Under the pieces are notes generated by a model that was given only the letters and a program-made list of their open reading frames with translations, did not search any database and had not been told where the DNA came from. A stretch of DNA of 64,000 bases from Seiridium cupressi. Taxonomy: Eukaryota; Ascomycota; Sordariomycetes; Amphisphaeriales; Sporocadaceae. The stretch covers positions 186,001 through 250,000 of the forward strand of contig JARVKI010000031.1 in assembly GCA_036674765.1 (NCBI GenBank), read 5' to 3'. Made by a program: the position numbers and the translations under genes. Shown here one piece after another: positions 10,797 to 21,979 of the stretch; the first letter of the stretch is position 1, and every line of letters starts with the position of its first letter.

Positions 10797-13700
10797 TTAG
10801 CCGGAGTGGTGCAGGTAGGATCGTCGGTGAGGCTCGCGGGACTTCTTGAGTCTGCGCGAGATCTTCTCCATGGCGGCGAAGTGGTCGCCGGCCTCACCGG
10901 ATTGCTCCAAGACTTCAAATGCGATGGGGTTGTCGAAGCGCTGAAGGTAAGCCTGCAGGGCACTGCGGTGCTGCCACCACTGCTCAATGAGTGGTGCCTC
11001 AGCTTTGGCAGCAGCTGCGGCAGCTTCTTCCGCAGCGGAGGGCTTGGAAGACGATTTGCGACCAGAGGCCTCGCCGTCCTTGCTCTTCCTCTTTCGACCC
11101 TTGGCCGAAGAGGAATGGGATCCGCGGCTGGATGAGTGCGAGGCGGTAGGCATGCTGAGCGATGTACCATTGTCGTTGTGAACACGCCTCATGTGGTCCC
11201 TGAGGTTCCAGTTGCGCGGGAATCCACATCCAGGGACAGCACGGTCACATCCTTCATAGGTGCACAGGTAGGGCTTGTCGCCATGGCCGTGCATAGCATG
11301 GGCTTCACGCTCGTGTCGGAGCAGGCAGGCGGTTGAGGAGAAGCGAGCGTTCTCGCAAGAGTCAACCTTGCATCGGTATGGCTTCAAGTGAGAGTCAACA
11401 AACTTGCTGGACGGGTTGTTAGCTTTTGTCTGCGGCGATGGGAGAGCGAAGCGGTCTACATACTCATAGTTGCACTTGAGCTTTTCGGCCTTGTGGTTGC
11501 AAGACGCGTGTCCCTCCCAGGGGCAGTGGAAGAGTCCATCGGCCTTGGGCATGGCGTTCTTGTACAGCGGGTGATCCCGTGCTGCAGACTCGCCATCGCC
11601 GCTGGAGCGCCGGGTAAAGGCGGGGGGCATGATTGCGTTCTCCAGAAGATCATTTCCGTAGTAGTCCTCGGCGATCAGGCCGTTTCCAGGATGGTGGCTG
11701 AGACTGTCGCTCGTCAGTAAACGACTCCAAAACCTTTCGGCAGCGGCACTTACGTTGGCGAGTGAATGCCCATGACTGGGGAAGTGGTGCTGCCTTGGGA
11801 TGATGATCCTACTGGGACATGGCTCCATGTGTTATCCGTGATGGCCGGGCTGGAAGTCCGAGATCCACCAATCGGGCTCAAAGAACCGCTCCAAGAAGCG
11901 GAGGGCGAGTTACCTGTCAGGCTAGGATCGAAATCCAAGCGCATCTGCGTGGGGTCCATGTGCTGTTGACCCAGGCCTGAAGCCAGCATATCGGAAGTGT
12001 AGGGAAGCCCGTCGATCATGCCGACGCCCATGGGGAGTGTTGGGTAGAACATTTGCGATGATACCGAGTGGGCATCAGAGTCATGGAGCAGGTAGGCATC
12101 TGCCTGGGTGTTACCTGTCAAGTCAAAATTTGACATGTGCGACCCTTGTGACACAGTAGAGAGGATTCTCGGGCGGCTCTTCATCGAAGAAGCCTTGATA
12201 GTTCTGTTCTTGTGGCTGCTGCCAGTAGAACTTTGTGAAGTGATCCGCTGCATGGCTGGGGCCTCCTCTGTGGCCATCCATTTCCCGGAGACGTCATCCT
12301 CAGTTGGGTCCTGTCCGTTGGCCCTGGGAGTAATGTGGCCAAAAGAAAAAGGAAAATCAGCTTCTCCATGGAAGTTCTGTGCGCCTTCTGCTGTAGTGGC
12401 ATCCCATAACGAACCATTCAGGTCCGAAGGTACTGTGTGAGAATAGAAAGGTCCATTGGAAGTGCTCATCATGTTATGAGAGTATGTGCTGTAGTCACTG
12501 AGTTGGTTAGTGTTCTGTTCTCCACTGTCCCCTGGATAGCAATATGCGCCGAACGCAAAAGACAGAATGAAAGATGATGCATTGGCACAACTTTGTTCCT
12601 GTAATACTGTTAGTCCTCGCATCTTCAAAGGCATTCCTGGGGGAAGGTTGCACAAACCAAGCTAAATTTTGGGTGGAATGTATTCCAGTTTGATCAAATG
12701 TCCAGGGAATTGTCCAGCAGAATGGATCCGTGTAGTTCTCATCAAGTGACAGGATCCAGATTGAAGACACGTAATGAAAGAAACACAACATATGAAAGAA
12801 ATGCAAAAGTGTGCAGTCCAGGGAGCCAGGATCTCAAGAGCCGGAAAGCCTACAGACAGGGGAAGACTTGTTAGTCGTCAAACACGAGCGAGCAAGGTAT
12901 TGGAACCGTCGTAGCCGGTTCAAATGGCTAGTACGTACTGTCTCAAGTGCGCTTCTATCGCATACTCCATGGAGAGTAGCATACGCTTCCGGGGTGACAA
13001 ATCCAGCGAAAGTATCCGGCGATAAGGTTACGGTTGAGAAGAAATGAGAATAGACCTGTCCGTCCGTGTCCGTGTTGGGAAATTAACCCGGGAAAATCCA
13101 GGGAAATAGTCGGTCCTTGTGGAAAGGGACGTCCCGTGCGTTCTGAATAACCGCCACGTTGAATTTGAACATAGTAAAATGTCGCAAGTCCCTTGAAAAG
13201 ATTTATACAGCGATTGTGAGCTAACAAGCTAGCCACATGGTAGAAGCAAGGTTTTGAAAGCCTGGTAAGAGTGTCGAGATGAAATCCATTGGGTCCTATC
13301 CTTGGGAGTTTGATGTATCCATGGAGTATAACCGGAAAATAAATCCTTTTTCCTGGGCTGTTGTTGATCCTCTAAGAACTGTCCATTGGTTCGTGTTCAA
13401 TTCCAGTGTATCTGTAGTCACATCACAATTCTCGTGGGCGATACTCACCAGCTCATTAGAGCAACATGGGACCAAGTCCCAGTAGAAATTTCTTGTTTTT
13501 GTTTGTTGATCCAGCTGAGGACGCCACGGTCTAACTCAGACATTCCGGGAGTGATGGTTCCTGAATAAAAGCCACGGGTATCCATTTGTCCTGGGGACGA
13601 TTGTCCTCGAATTTCCTGGAGTCCTAAGAGTTCCGAGAGTATCCAAGCCAAGCACTTGCTGGCGGGTAGTAAATGACAGTAGGAAATTACATGATTGAGC

Positions 13701-13834
13701 GCAGCACATGATCTTTTGAAAAAGCAAGTAGACCTCCGGTAGTGAATAGAAAGCAGTGTGAAATACCTCTGGGGAGTGTGGACGTTGTCCATGTCTATCG
13801 ACGAGCTGTAGCTTGGAGCGACAGAAGCAGTCAT
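10797..13834 (-). CDS. C2H2 zinc-finger transcription factor with very long first intron
   Basis: Model complement(join(10797..11406,11464..11697,11754..12497,13767..13834)), 551 aa; every junction keeps phase. The N-terminal 300 residues are Ser/Thr/Gly/Asn-rich and disordered. A cysteine/histidine patch (HCPWEGHASC) follows. Two C2H2 fingers come next: YRCKVDSCENARFSS...RHEREAH and LCTYEGCDRAVPGCGF...RDHMRRVH. A basic stretch (KGRKRKSK) and an alanine run precede a helical C-terminus. The 57-nt intron 3 restores the continuous motif NYDKFVDSHLKPYRC. Exon 1 encodes about 22 residues (MTASVAPSYSSSIDMDNVHT). It is separated from exon 2 by 1,269 bp, but its donor (AG|GTATTT) and acceptor (CACTAACCAACTCAG) agree in phase. 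If that exon is not used, translation could start at the Met pair near 12450. A DNA-binding regulator of unknown target. Confidence 0.8.
12498..13766 (-). other. Putative 1.27 kb first intron of the C2H2 gene
   Basis: On the gene strand the interval starts GTATTTCAC and ends with a strong branch site plus acceptor, CTAACCAACTCAG. It contains no open frame that extends either exon. Short CCTGG/CCAGG words recur many times (for example near 12625, 12700, 13095, 13355, 13600 and 13615). The interval is about twenty times longer than most introns in this window. Confidence 0.55.
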
Positions 13835-15790
13835 AATTCCTGGTCAACGACACGGCGGGACGCCTGTCCTAGTGGTGGAATCCTCTTTGACGGGAAAAAA
13901 GTCCTTGTGGAATACTACAAGACAATATTCTGTCTCGTGTACTAAGGATCCTTGGATAGCTGGGTGTTGGATGGAAATGTTGTTGTTGTTTTGGTCGGGA
14001 GCAGTGGTGGTAGTGCAGAGATGATCCTGGGATAGTAATATCACAGCGACGAGATCTGGTGCGGTTGCTTGGAGACACAAAACGGGGCAAAGATTTGCAA
14101 AGATGTAAGAGGGTGATTCGACAAGACCGGGTCGTTGGGCAGTAATGGATGTTGGGTTGTAAGAAAAGAGGGAAGAAGAGCGAGTTGGGCAGTGAGCTGG
14201 GGACAAGCGGGTTTTATCGTGAGTCTGCCCAGGGAAAAGCCCATGGCTGGCGTGATAGACAGGGGCCGACCTGGTTGGCGCTACGGGCGCCGTCCCCGCT
14301 TTGCTTTTTGTCGATGCAACTCATTCGCCCGGCTGTCGTGTTTCGCGTCCAGCTAGCTGCCAACTCTCTGCCCGCATTGGCACAGGATTGCTGCCGCCGT
14401 CGTGTTTCCCATGTGGCCGTCACATTGGCCGCATGCCTTGCGGGCACTGCGCTGGCCCTCCGCGCCTGCACGTGCGATAGGCCCGAGTCAGGCCGGCTGC
14501 TACCATTGGAGTAATACCTTGAAATACCTTGGTTCAGAGAGGGTCTCTATGGTTCCCGGGTGGGGTCCCGCGTTCTCCAGCGGCCGTGAGAGCCTATCAG
14601 CCGCGTGCTAAGCATGATTCCGCCGTGTGATGAGGGATTATGGCTGCAGCGACAACGCAGCACTGCAGTTCCAGCTCAGAAGGTGAACAGCACACCTTCC
14701 TCCATCACGGAATTGCGCTGCGGGAGTCGCGGAAAGCATCGTTTCTGTCCTTGACCGTTCAAATTGCACACATATCCTGCATCGACTAGAGCTTGCAGCC
14801 CTCTCGCCAAGTGGAGATGCGTCGAGATGAAGATTGTCGGTGAAAGCACGGTATCCAATCTATGGGCGCCTGCCCACAACGTCAATCCCGGCACTTGGCT
14901 CTGCTTGGATGTGAGCAATCGTTGGTGAGCTGAAAAGCGACAGCCGACGCTTTCAAAAGGACCTTCCCAGACCCCTTGGACCGAGGAAGACGGCCTCCTT
15001 CTGCCCCTTTCTCAAAGCCAGAGTGACCACACCAAAATTACCTAGTTTTGCTTGACCATATTCACCGCTGCTTCGACTCATCTCGAGACAATTACTCGCG
15101 GCTAACAAGGTGTCCTGTCGAGTAAGATGCTCAAATGACCACTTGGCACCGGGACTACTGACGGAACCCCGGCCCAAGTTTGAAGCTGAAGGGTGTGATT
15201 CATAATTCATTGGACAAGGAAGCACAGACTATGCAATGCACTTCAAGCTGCAGCCCATATTAACCGGGCAAATATTGGACCAGTTTCGACTGCATCGGAT
15301 CGGATGACACTCGCAACTTACGAGATTCATTCTATTCTGGCACACCTTCTAGGACCAAAGCATCCGTCGAACAACGGCGCTCACTTCGGGGCGAATTTGG
15401 AAAAACAAAGCTGAGTAAACAGGGTTGCATTTTACTAGTTATATTTTACTAGATTCATGTTTCCCCTCCCAGGCTTCCTCTTCTCCAAGACGCAAACGTC
15501 GAACTACTATGCCAACTTCCCGACTCCACCCGTCTCTGGTGGGCATACAAAATACTGTACGGGAGGTTGCTCTGCAGGCTCTTACTTTCCTGCAGTTGTG
15601 GATGTAGGCTTTGCTGTCAAGATATGTGCATGCAGGATGTCGCCTACTGCCGAATGTGCTGGTCACTTTGCCAGGTCATCGCCATTTAACGTCAAGCTCA
15701 TCGGCTACCTATGGACATTGGGCTGAATTGACGGTGATTCTTTGTTCCCCAGTGAAGCTTCTAGGACATTGTAAAATGCACGTGGGAGCA
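13835..15790. other. Upstream region of the C2H2 gene and 3' flank of the Zn2Cys6 gene
   Basis: These 1.96 kb contain the presumed promoter and leader of the C2H2 regulator and the 3' side of the gene ending at 15791. Only short unsupported open frames are present. I see no RNA gene. Confidence 0.45.
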
Positions 15791-17711
15791 TCAGGCATTT
15801 GGGAAGTCAGGGCCAATGGAATGAACTTTCGGGCGACGGCCATCGTCAGCCCAGACAGCCTCTTCCCAAAGTACCTTCACATCATCCTCTCCGTCAAACT
15901 CATCCTCCCAAGCAAAAAGTCTCAAAGTCGATTTTGCGGCCTCCCAATTCCTGATTCTCAGTACTTGGCTAGCAAGGTTGATCTTGTCTAGATAAACGTC
16001 TCTCATCGTCCTGATCTGCTCTTCCTCCAGAGGGGATGTCGTCCGTGCGGCCATTGTTGCACAGGCTCCGAACATAGCCGTCCAGAACCAAAGGGTCTGG
16101 CTATACTGTCCCTTTTGCATTGGGGTTTCTGTGCGGCAGACATCGGCAAGTAATTGCTCGAGAAACCAGTTAAGCACGAATGAATCTATCCATTGGTCGC
16201 GAAGAATTATGTATAGGTAAAAGTAACAGGAAATAAAGTCGCTTCTGCTGTGGTCAACTGACTGCAGAGGCCCCTTCGAATGGCTGTCGAGGGTTGGAGG
16301 GCGTTCGAAGCCCTCGGCCAGTGCCTCTGACGGGTCGTCAAGCACGCTCAGAGCAAATATGTCGTGTTTCGGCCGTATTGGGCGAAGCGCTACTCCTAGC
16401 AACGAGATAATCATGGATTGATGGACATCGTCCGTCTGTAAGATGTCCAGTATGTCATATGGCGGTCGCGACTTGATGCAACGTGCAGCCCTACAAGCAT
16501 TGTTTAGCTATTCGCCCGCATCAATGTCTCTTGTGAATACGTACATGAGGATAACTCGCTGGAGAAGACCCAGCGACCTCGTGCTACCGTTTTTCCCCTG
16601 CAACTCCCTGATTCTGATGAGGCCGCGTAAATGGAATGCTACGGCGTCGGCAGAGCCCAGGCAATTCTACCTCTTCATCAGCCTCACATATCGCAGACGT
16701 ATACACGCGGCAGTCGTGACTTACCTCCACCAAGGCAAGACTTGCTATGGCTGCGATGGTGCCGTCATCCACAGCGGTGTCAGATCCTGCTAGCTGCTCG
16801 TTGACAAACCGGATGGCCTGCAGCTTGTGGTACAAATAAGGTACTCGGAATTGCTCGCCATCTCCAGTCGACCATGCCCACTGTAACGTCGTCATCAAGA
16901 GGGCTGCATGGAGGAAACCATGATTCGAAAGGGCGCGATGTACGCTGCCAACTACCATTAGTCTCGAACCGATCTATCGGGTGTCCGTAAGTGATTACAT
17001 ACACGAACGAGTTCTCATTTCTGGCTACGGGTGTCGAGTGCAAAACTCGTGTACTCAAAACTTCAGGATCGATATCAGCCACGCGGAAGTAGTTTTACGA
17101 AGTATGACTTACACAATTGGAACAGTGGTCTTGACTTATAGGGCATATCGAAAGCCGTGCCGATGAACGGATCTCTCGGTGTTCCGTCCAAAAGGCCCAC
17201 CGACGCCGTGGATGATGCATCGTCAGCCTCATGAGGCTCTTCAGAACTGGGATCTCTACTACTGGGGCCCAACCGCGCAGGACCACCGTCCGAGTATACA
17301 CACTCCCCGCCATGCCGGAGGCAGTATGTGCTATTTTGCTGTTAGCGGGCCCTTGCTGCCGAGAGGATGCTAATGGGGGCGGAAGGTCACAGGCCACGCG
17401 GCCCTGCGCCTTGATCGTGCAGATCAGATGACGGAGAGATTATACAAAAACCTTAAAAGGACTTTGCTTCTTCTCTTTTTCTTCTTATTCTTTCATAACG
17501 TACCATAGAGGCCTTCTTTCGTCGCATCTAAGATGTTTTTGTTTGCAAACCGTACAGCCTTGTGGGCACGATCAAATCAGCATATGTCGTATAGCACTTG
17601 GCAGGGGTAGTGCAAAACAGCTCGTCGAAGGCGGCACTTGGACTCACCATTCCTAGACCTGCGGTGGAATTTGCGCTGGCGCTGCCGAATCACCAAAGGC
17701 TCGGCCGCCAT
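15791..17711 (-). CDS. Zn2Cys6 fungal-specific transcription factor, seven exons
   Basis: Model complement(join(15791..16490,16545..16666,16725..16962,17003..17060,17113..17330,17504..17558,17648..17711)), 484 aa, all phases consistent. After RRSRNG, the zinc cluster is canonical: Cys at residues 23, 26, 33, 40, 43 and 50 (C-x2-C-x6-C-x6-C-x2-C-x6-C), with CDERRPLC between. It is assembled from exons 1-3. A Ser/Glu-rich linker leads to the family's YKSRPLFQLF motif, then SNHGFLHAALLMTTLQWAW, a helical repeat region HLRGLIRIRELQ...LGLLQRVI, and a long C-terminal domain. The motif order resembles the Fungal_trans_2-type regulatory domain. Intron 4 is only 40 nt and its acceptor is a weak TTCGAG, the least certain junction. 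Intron 2 is 173 nt and strongly purine-rich. The stop follows DFPNA. The target is unknown. Confidence 0.85.
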
Positions 17712-20708
17712 GTTGCCTACTTGAGGCAGCGACTTCTCGTAGTATGCGGTTGTCATGAGCCTTAGACCGTGTCATACGTACATGAGTTGCGGATAAACTT
17801 CCAACCCATTCCATTATATTCAACCTGATCCCCTCAAGGCAGCCATATTTCTCAAAAAGCCTAGCATATCATTCCAAGCGACGCCGAGTCCCCCCTCCCC
17901 ACTCTTTGGAGAGCTCTCGTGGAAGGATTGTGCAATTGGATAAGCCCCCAAGCCAAGCGCAAGGATTCCGAGCCAAGCCTGAATTGGTGTAAAGCGCAGG
18001 GTTCATATGGACCGCAAACCGGCTGTGCCCCAAGCGCGCGGCAGATCATTGATGACACGAGATACTATAGTAGGACATAATTGTCGAACAACAAACGAGC
18101 CAAACTCGATAAGAGAAAGGCTCGGACCACTGTGTGTCACGGTAATCTTTTAGACCCGAGGTAAAAGAGTATACGGTAGTTGCGCCCGTGACGGCTAGCA
18201 AATGCCTGCTAGCCCTACGGGCCCTGCTAGCACCCTGCGTTCCCAATTACCATTCATTCGGGAAAGTGTTATTATTATCATTCGTCACATCCACTTCCAT
18301 GTGCGTAAGAACTTTATATCAGAGTTAACGGGGAGGGGGGAAATGGCGCAATTTCCACAGCTGAGAGGTCACTCCGTCACATGGGCGCTCCTTGCTACTT
18401 TGGATGAAAGCCTCCAGCGGGGATTGTTCCGAGGCCTGTCATGCCGGCTCGTCTTTATATATCCCAAGGCAAGGGGGGCTTCCACGTCGCAGAAAGCACC
18501 GGCTCTCCCGAAGACTACGATGGATCAAGAAAAGGGGTTCATTCAATGACTTCAGCATTCGGCTCTCAAGGAATGAGATCTTGATTCTCTTTCGCTTTTC
18601 CTTGCTTTTATTTCCCTCTTGCGGTGGATGGGGTGGGGGCCCGAGGGATTCTGAAGCTAGGGGCAGAATTGCTTCAACCGATCCTACGAAATTGCTTATT
18701 GCTATCAAGATGGTAGCGCTGGAACAAGTGTTCGCAAAGTCCAACCCAGCCCATTCCCTGCCAACTTCACGTGTTCATTGTACCATGTTACACAGCATCT
18801 CGAATTACTTATTTCAAACTATTCCCTTTAATGCTAAATACTACGTTACTTACATAGGTACAGTACATATTAATTATTATCCGATTTACGACATGCCCAA
18901 GCGTTGGGTTACCCAAGCCCCTCGGCCAGGGTCTGCACAATAAATGGAAGACCCCGCCGCCGACTGTTGTATCGGACCCCTCTAGAATAGGGAGCCTCTG
19001 GTTCAGTTTCATTCAGAGGCACGTTTCATGCCCCATGATGATAATTTGACAAATTTGACTCAGTGCACGGTGCAAGGTAGGTAAAAGCTAGAACAAGTCG
19101 ATGAGCTGAACCTGAGATGATGCACTTGCTGGACTGGGACAAAATGCCTGTGGACATCAGTCGCTCCCAGCCTCCGCCGCATCTCGTAGGCCCCATGGTG
19201 TGCACTGCAATATCACAGTGGACTCCGACTTACTATTCATCCTACTAGGTAACGAACGATAGCGGACCTCGGGTGCTGCGCCTTGGATGACTTGATGAAA
19301 CTGGTCTTGCATTGTTGGATGGAAGTTCAACAATCTAACAAGTAAGATCTCCAATTCACGACTGCCTATTTCACTGCCCCATCCATCTATTCTGGGCGAT
19401 TTCATCGGCCACGACAAGAGCAACCACTGGCCAGCCGGTCGCTTTGGTGTTCCATGTGGCCCGTCTCGGGTCGTGTCGAAAGTCGCGTCGGGCAATGACA
19501 AGGCGGGCGCGCTGTCGTGAATCGGTTTAGGTTGGGTTTCTGCCACGGTGTAATATATCTCTACCCAACCCACCACAGCCGCCCGAAGAAAGAAGTCACC
19601 GCTACTATGCTCAAGGTAATTCCTTGTAGAGCGCGACTAATGCCGAGTTTTCGCAACGATGGTTGGGTTCTTCCCGAACCACATCTTCGAGCCCAATTGC
19701 TGCCCTACGCTCGATTTGGGAAAAGATGTCCCACACAACTCAGATGGCAGATTGAGCCTTGGCCTTTCCGGGCAAGGCAGTCGAACTTGAGTTGCGTCGC
19801 CATCAAGGGTCCTCCTTGACCACTGCCAATGAATTGGGTTTGCACGCGCGATTGGCTTTGTGCTCGCTTGCATCGATGCGGGTAACGAGCTTCCCGTTGC
19901 AAGGCCCATCCTCGCCCGTTGGGAGAAATAGCTGCGCAAAATTCTATGGTTCCGCCGGCTTCAGGTCACGAACCAACCCCTTTATGCGGGTGACGCTGTC
20001 ATCAGCTCCCCCCGATCGCCCCGGATTTTACATACGTGCACACGGGGGGGCGGTTGGCGTCCAGACAAACCTGCTTCACAGGGTGAATATACCCGACCGG
20101 CCTGGGATCAGTGCTGTTCCCAAGTGGCGAAACTGCTATCGCCCTTCGCTGTACCAAGACACTATACAGGGAGACAGGGAGACAGACATAAGAAAGTGCT
20201 CCCACCTCGTCCCCCATGGTCGTTGCGCTCTCTCAACTTCCAGCCAACCCCTTTGCAACCCAGGAAAGTTAGCCAGAGTTGCTCCTCCAGTACCGTGCCG
20301 TGGGGTACATTGTCAGTTTCCCAGAGCTGCAACCAGTATCTTCATTTCTCAGAAGCAGACTTCCCAAGGACCACCCAGGACAAGGGAAGAAAAGGCTCCA
20401 TTATTTCCTCAAGTCAGCCGGAACAAGTGAGCACACCGCTCCACAGACAACCAGTATATCCCAGGTTGAATTTTACCTGTCGACGCTATATCCTAGGTCT
20501 CCCTGGAATCGTCTGGATCCCGTGGCCCCAGGACAAGCCCCGGAAGCTAAGGACCTGCCACAACGGAAGGCTGACGCTTTGAGAAGCCCCAAGCGTTCTT
20601 ATACTGTCATTGTTTCCCTCGATATAGTCTTCGAGGTTGTGTTTTTGTTTTCGGACTTTCCCGTCGGAGATTATGGCACAGCCGGAACTAGCCTATAGAA
20701 CATCTGCC
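17712..20708. other. 3 kb intergenic region between divergent regulators/unknown gene
   Basis: It holds the promoter of the Zn2Cys6 gene (left) and the long upstream/leader region of the gene at 20709 (right). Three GCTAGC hexamers lie within 39 bp at 18193, 18208 and 18226. Open frames at 18392-18943, 19157-19576 and 19759-20698 overlap in several frames and look like non-coding background. No RNA gene was seen. Confidence 0.45.
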
Positions 20709-21979
20709 ATGTCGAACGGACCCTGGAACCCCTCCCGCAGGTGCGATCTTCATAGACTTCCCGTCCACCGTAGTCATACTCGGGCTAACTCACTCCAGTG
20801 TCGCCTATAGCGACCCGTACCAGGGCCATGGCTATGAGAACAGCTACCCTAGGTCAAGGTAAGGGATACCGACATGCACCCCTCCGATCGCCGTGTGTGG
20901 ACAGACCCAATAACAAAGCCAAGTGTTGCATACCCATCCAGCGGACCCAGCTCTTCGTACAGCATTCCGGTCAGTGCGCCGTTGTTCGATGCTAGTGGCC
21001 GGCCCGAGGCTGGATTCCCCTCGTCCCCGGTATATATCTCCCGACCTGTCTCCGGGGCCTACACGACTGGCCATGCCGCAAGCTCACAAAGCTGGGATGC
21101 CCCGGGAGGTTACTCTCCGACGGACTCTGTTGACGATATCATCGCTTCGCCCAGTCTCTCCGAGTACGGGCCAGAGAATGGAGCTGGTCCCTCGGCCAGT
21201 GGAAAGTCCAAGAACAGTGGCAAGGGCCGTCCTCAACGACGACCCTCAAACCGAGACGAGTTTGATGGCCCTCACCAGTTCCTGCAACGGCCGCCGCCGA
21301 GCTATATCGCTTTACAAGAGAGAGATCTTCCGCATCTCCCTACAAACCTGCTGGTACAGGAACAAGACAGTGTCTTGAATCAAGTGAACGACAGGCTGTC
21401 TCAGTGTGCCTATGATTTTGTCGCAAAGTATCAGTTTCCCATTCCCTTGACCCAGGATATGAGACCGGTTGAGCGGCCACAAGACCGGGAATGGACAGAG
21501 TGGGTTTACTTACTGAAAAGGCTGGCAACAAAGAGGAGAATTCCCGTAAGTTCTCACCTCAGCCCAGCGATACTCGGGGCCAGACTCGAACTGAATGAAA
21601 TCATGCTGGCCATCATGTCGACATTGGGAGAACATCAATCGCTGACTCGTGTCTTACAGGCCAGAGTTCTGTACAATGGACAAATTAAGCAATTTGTCAC
21701 TATACTTGAAAACTCCTTAGGTAAGTACTTGCCGGGAAGACCCGATCCATCATGAACAGCCCGAAGCTGACCCTGACATCAGAGATGCGCCATGCCGCAA
21801 AGCATCAATCACGACCCCTGAAGGATGATAGGAACATCCTACAGCTAATCAGTGCCGGGATTCAAGTAGCCAAAATCTTGAAGGATGCGGCCGCCATGGA
21901 CTACCTGGACAGACTATACGTTTCAACAGATCAACAGATTAAGGAGCGGAGTGCCGCTGCAGCAGCTCGATTCCGCTAA
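20709..21979 (+). CDS. Uncharacterised fungal protein with low-complexity N-terminus and conserved-looking helical C-terminus
   Basis: Model join(20709..20740,20799..20858,20924..21545,21660..21720,21783..21979), 323 aa, all phases consistent. The first 130 residues are Ser/Pro/Gly/Tyr-rich and disordered (SNGPWNPSRS..., SYPRSSVAYPSS). The C-terminal 180 residues are compact and charged: LPHLPTNLLVQEQDSVLNQV, CAYDFVAKYQFPIPLTQDM, DREWTEWVYLLKRLATKRRI and, after a 114-nt intron and a 61-nt exon, EMRHAAKHQSRPLKDDRN. It ends in an Ala/Arg tail (RSAAAAARFR). I do not recognise an enzyme motif or named domain. The predicted helices suggest a protein-protein interaction module. Intron 2 uses a GCCAAG acceptor and is the least certain junction. 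Confidence 0.75.

Noticed and set aside
10987..11181. Plus-strand open frames over the C2H2 gene
   Set aside because: They are antisense shadows of an alanine- and serine-rich coding region on the minus strand.
19759..20698. Several overlapping open frames upstream of the gene at 20709
   Set aside because: Three frames stay open together and no splice pattern yields a known protein; best read as leader or promoter DNA.
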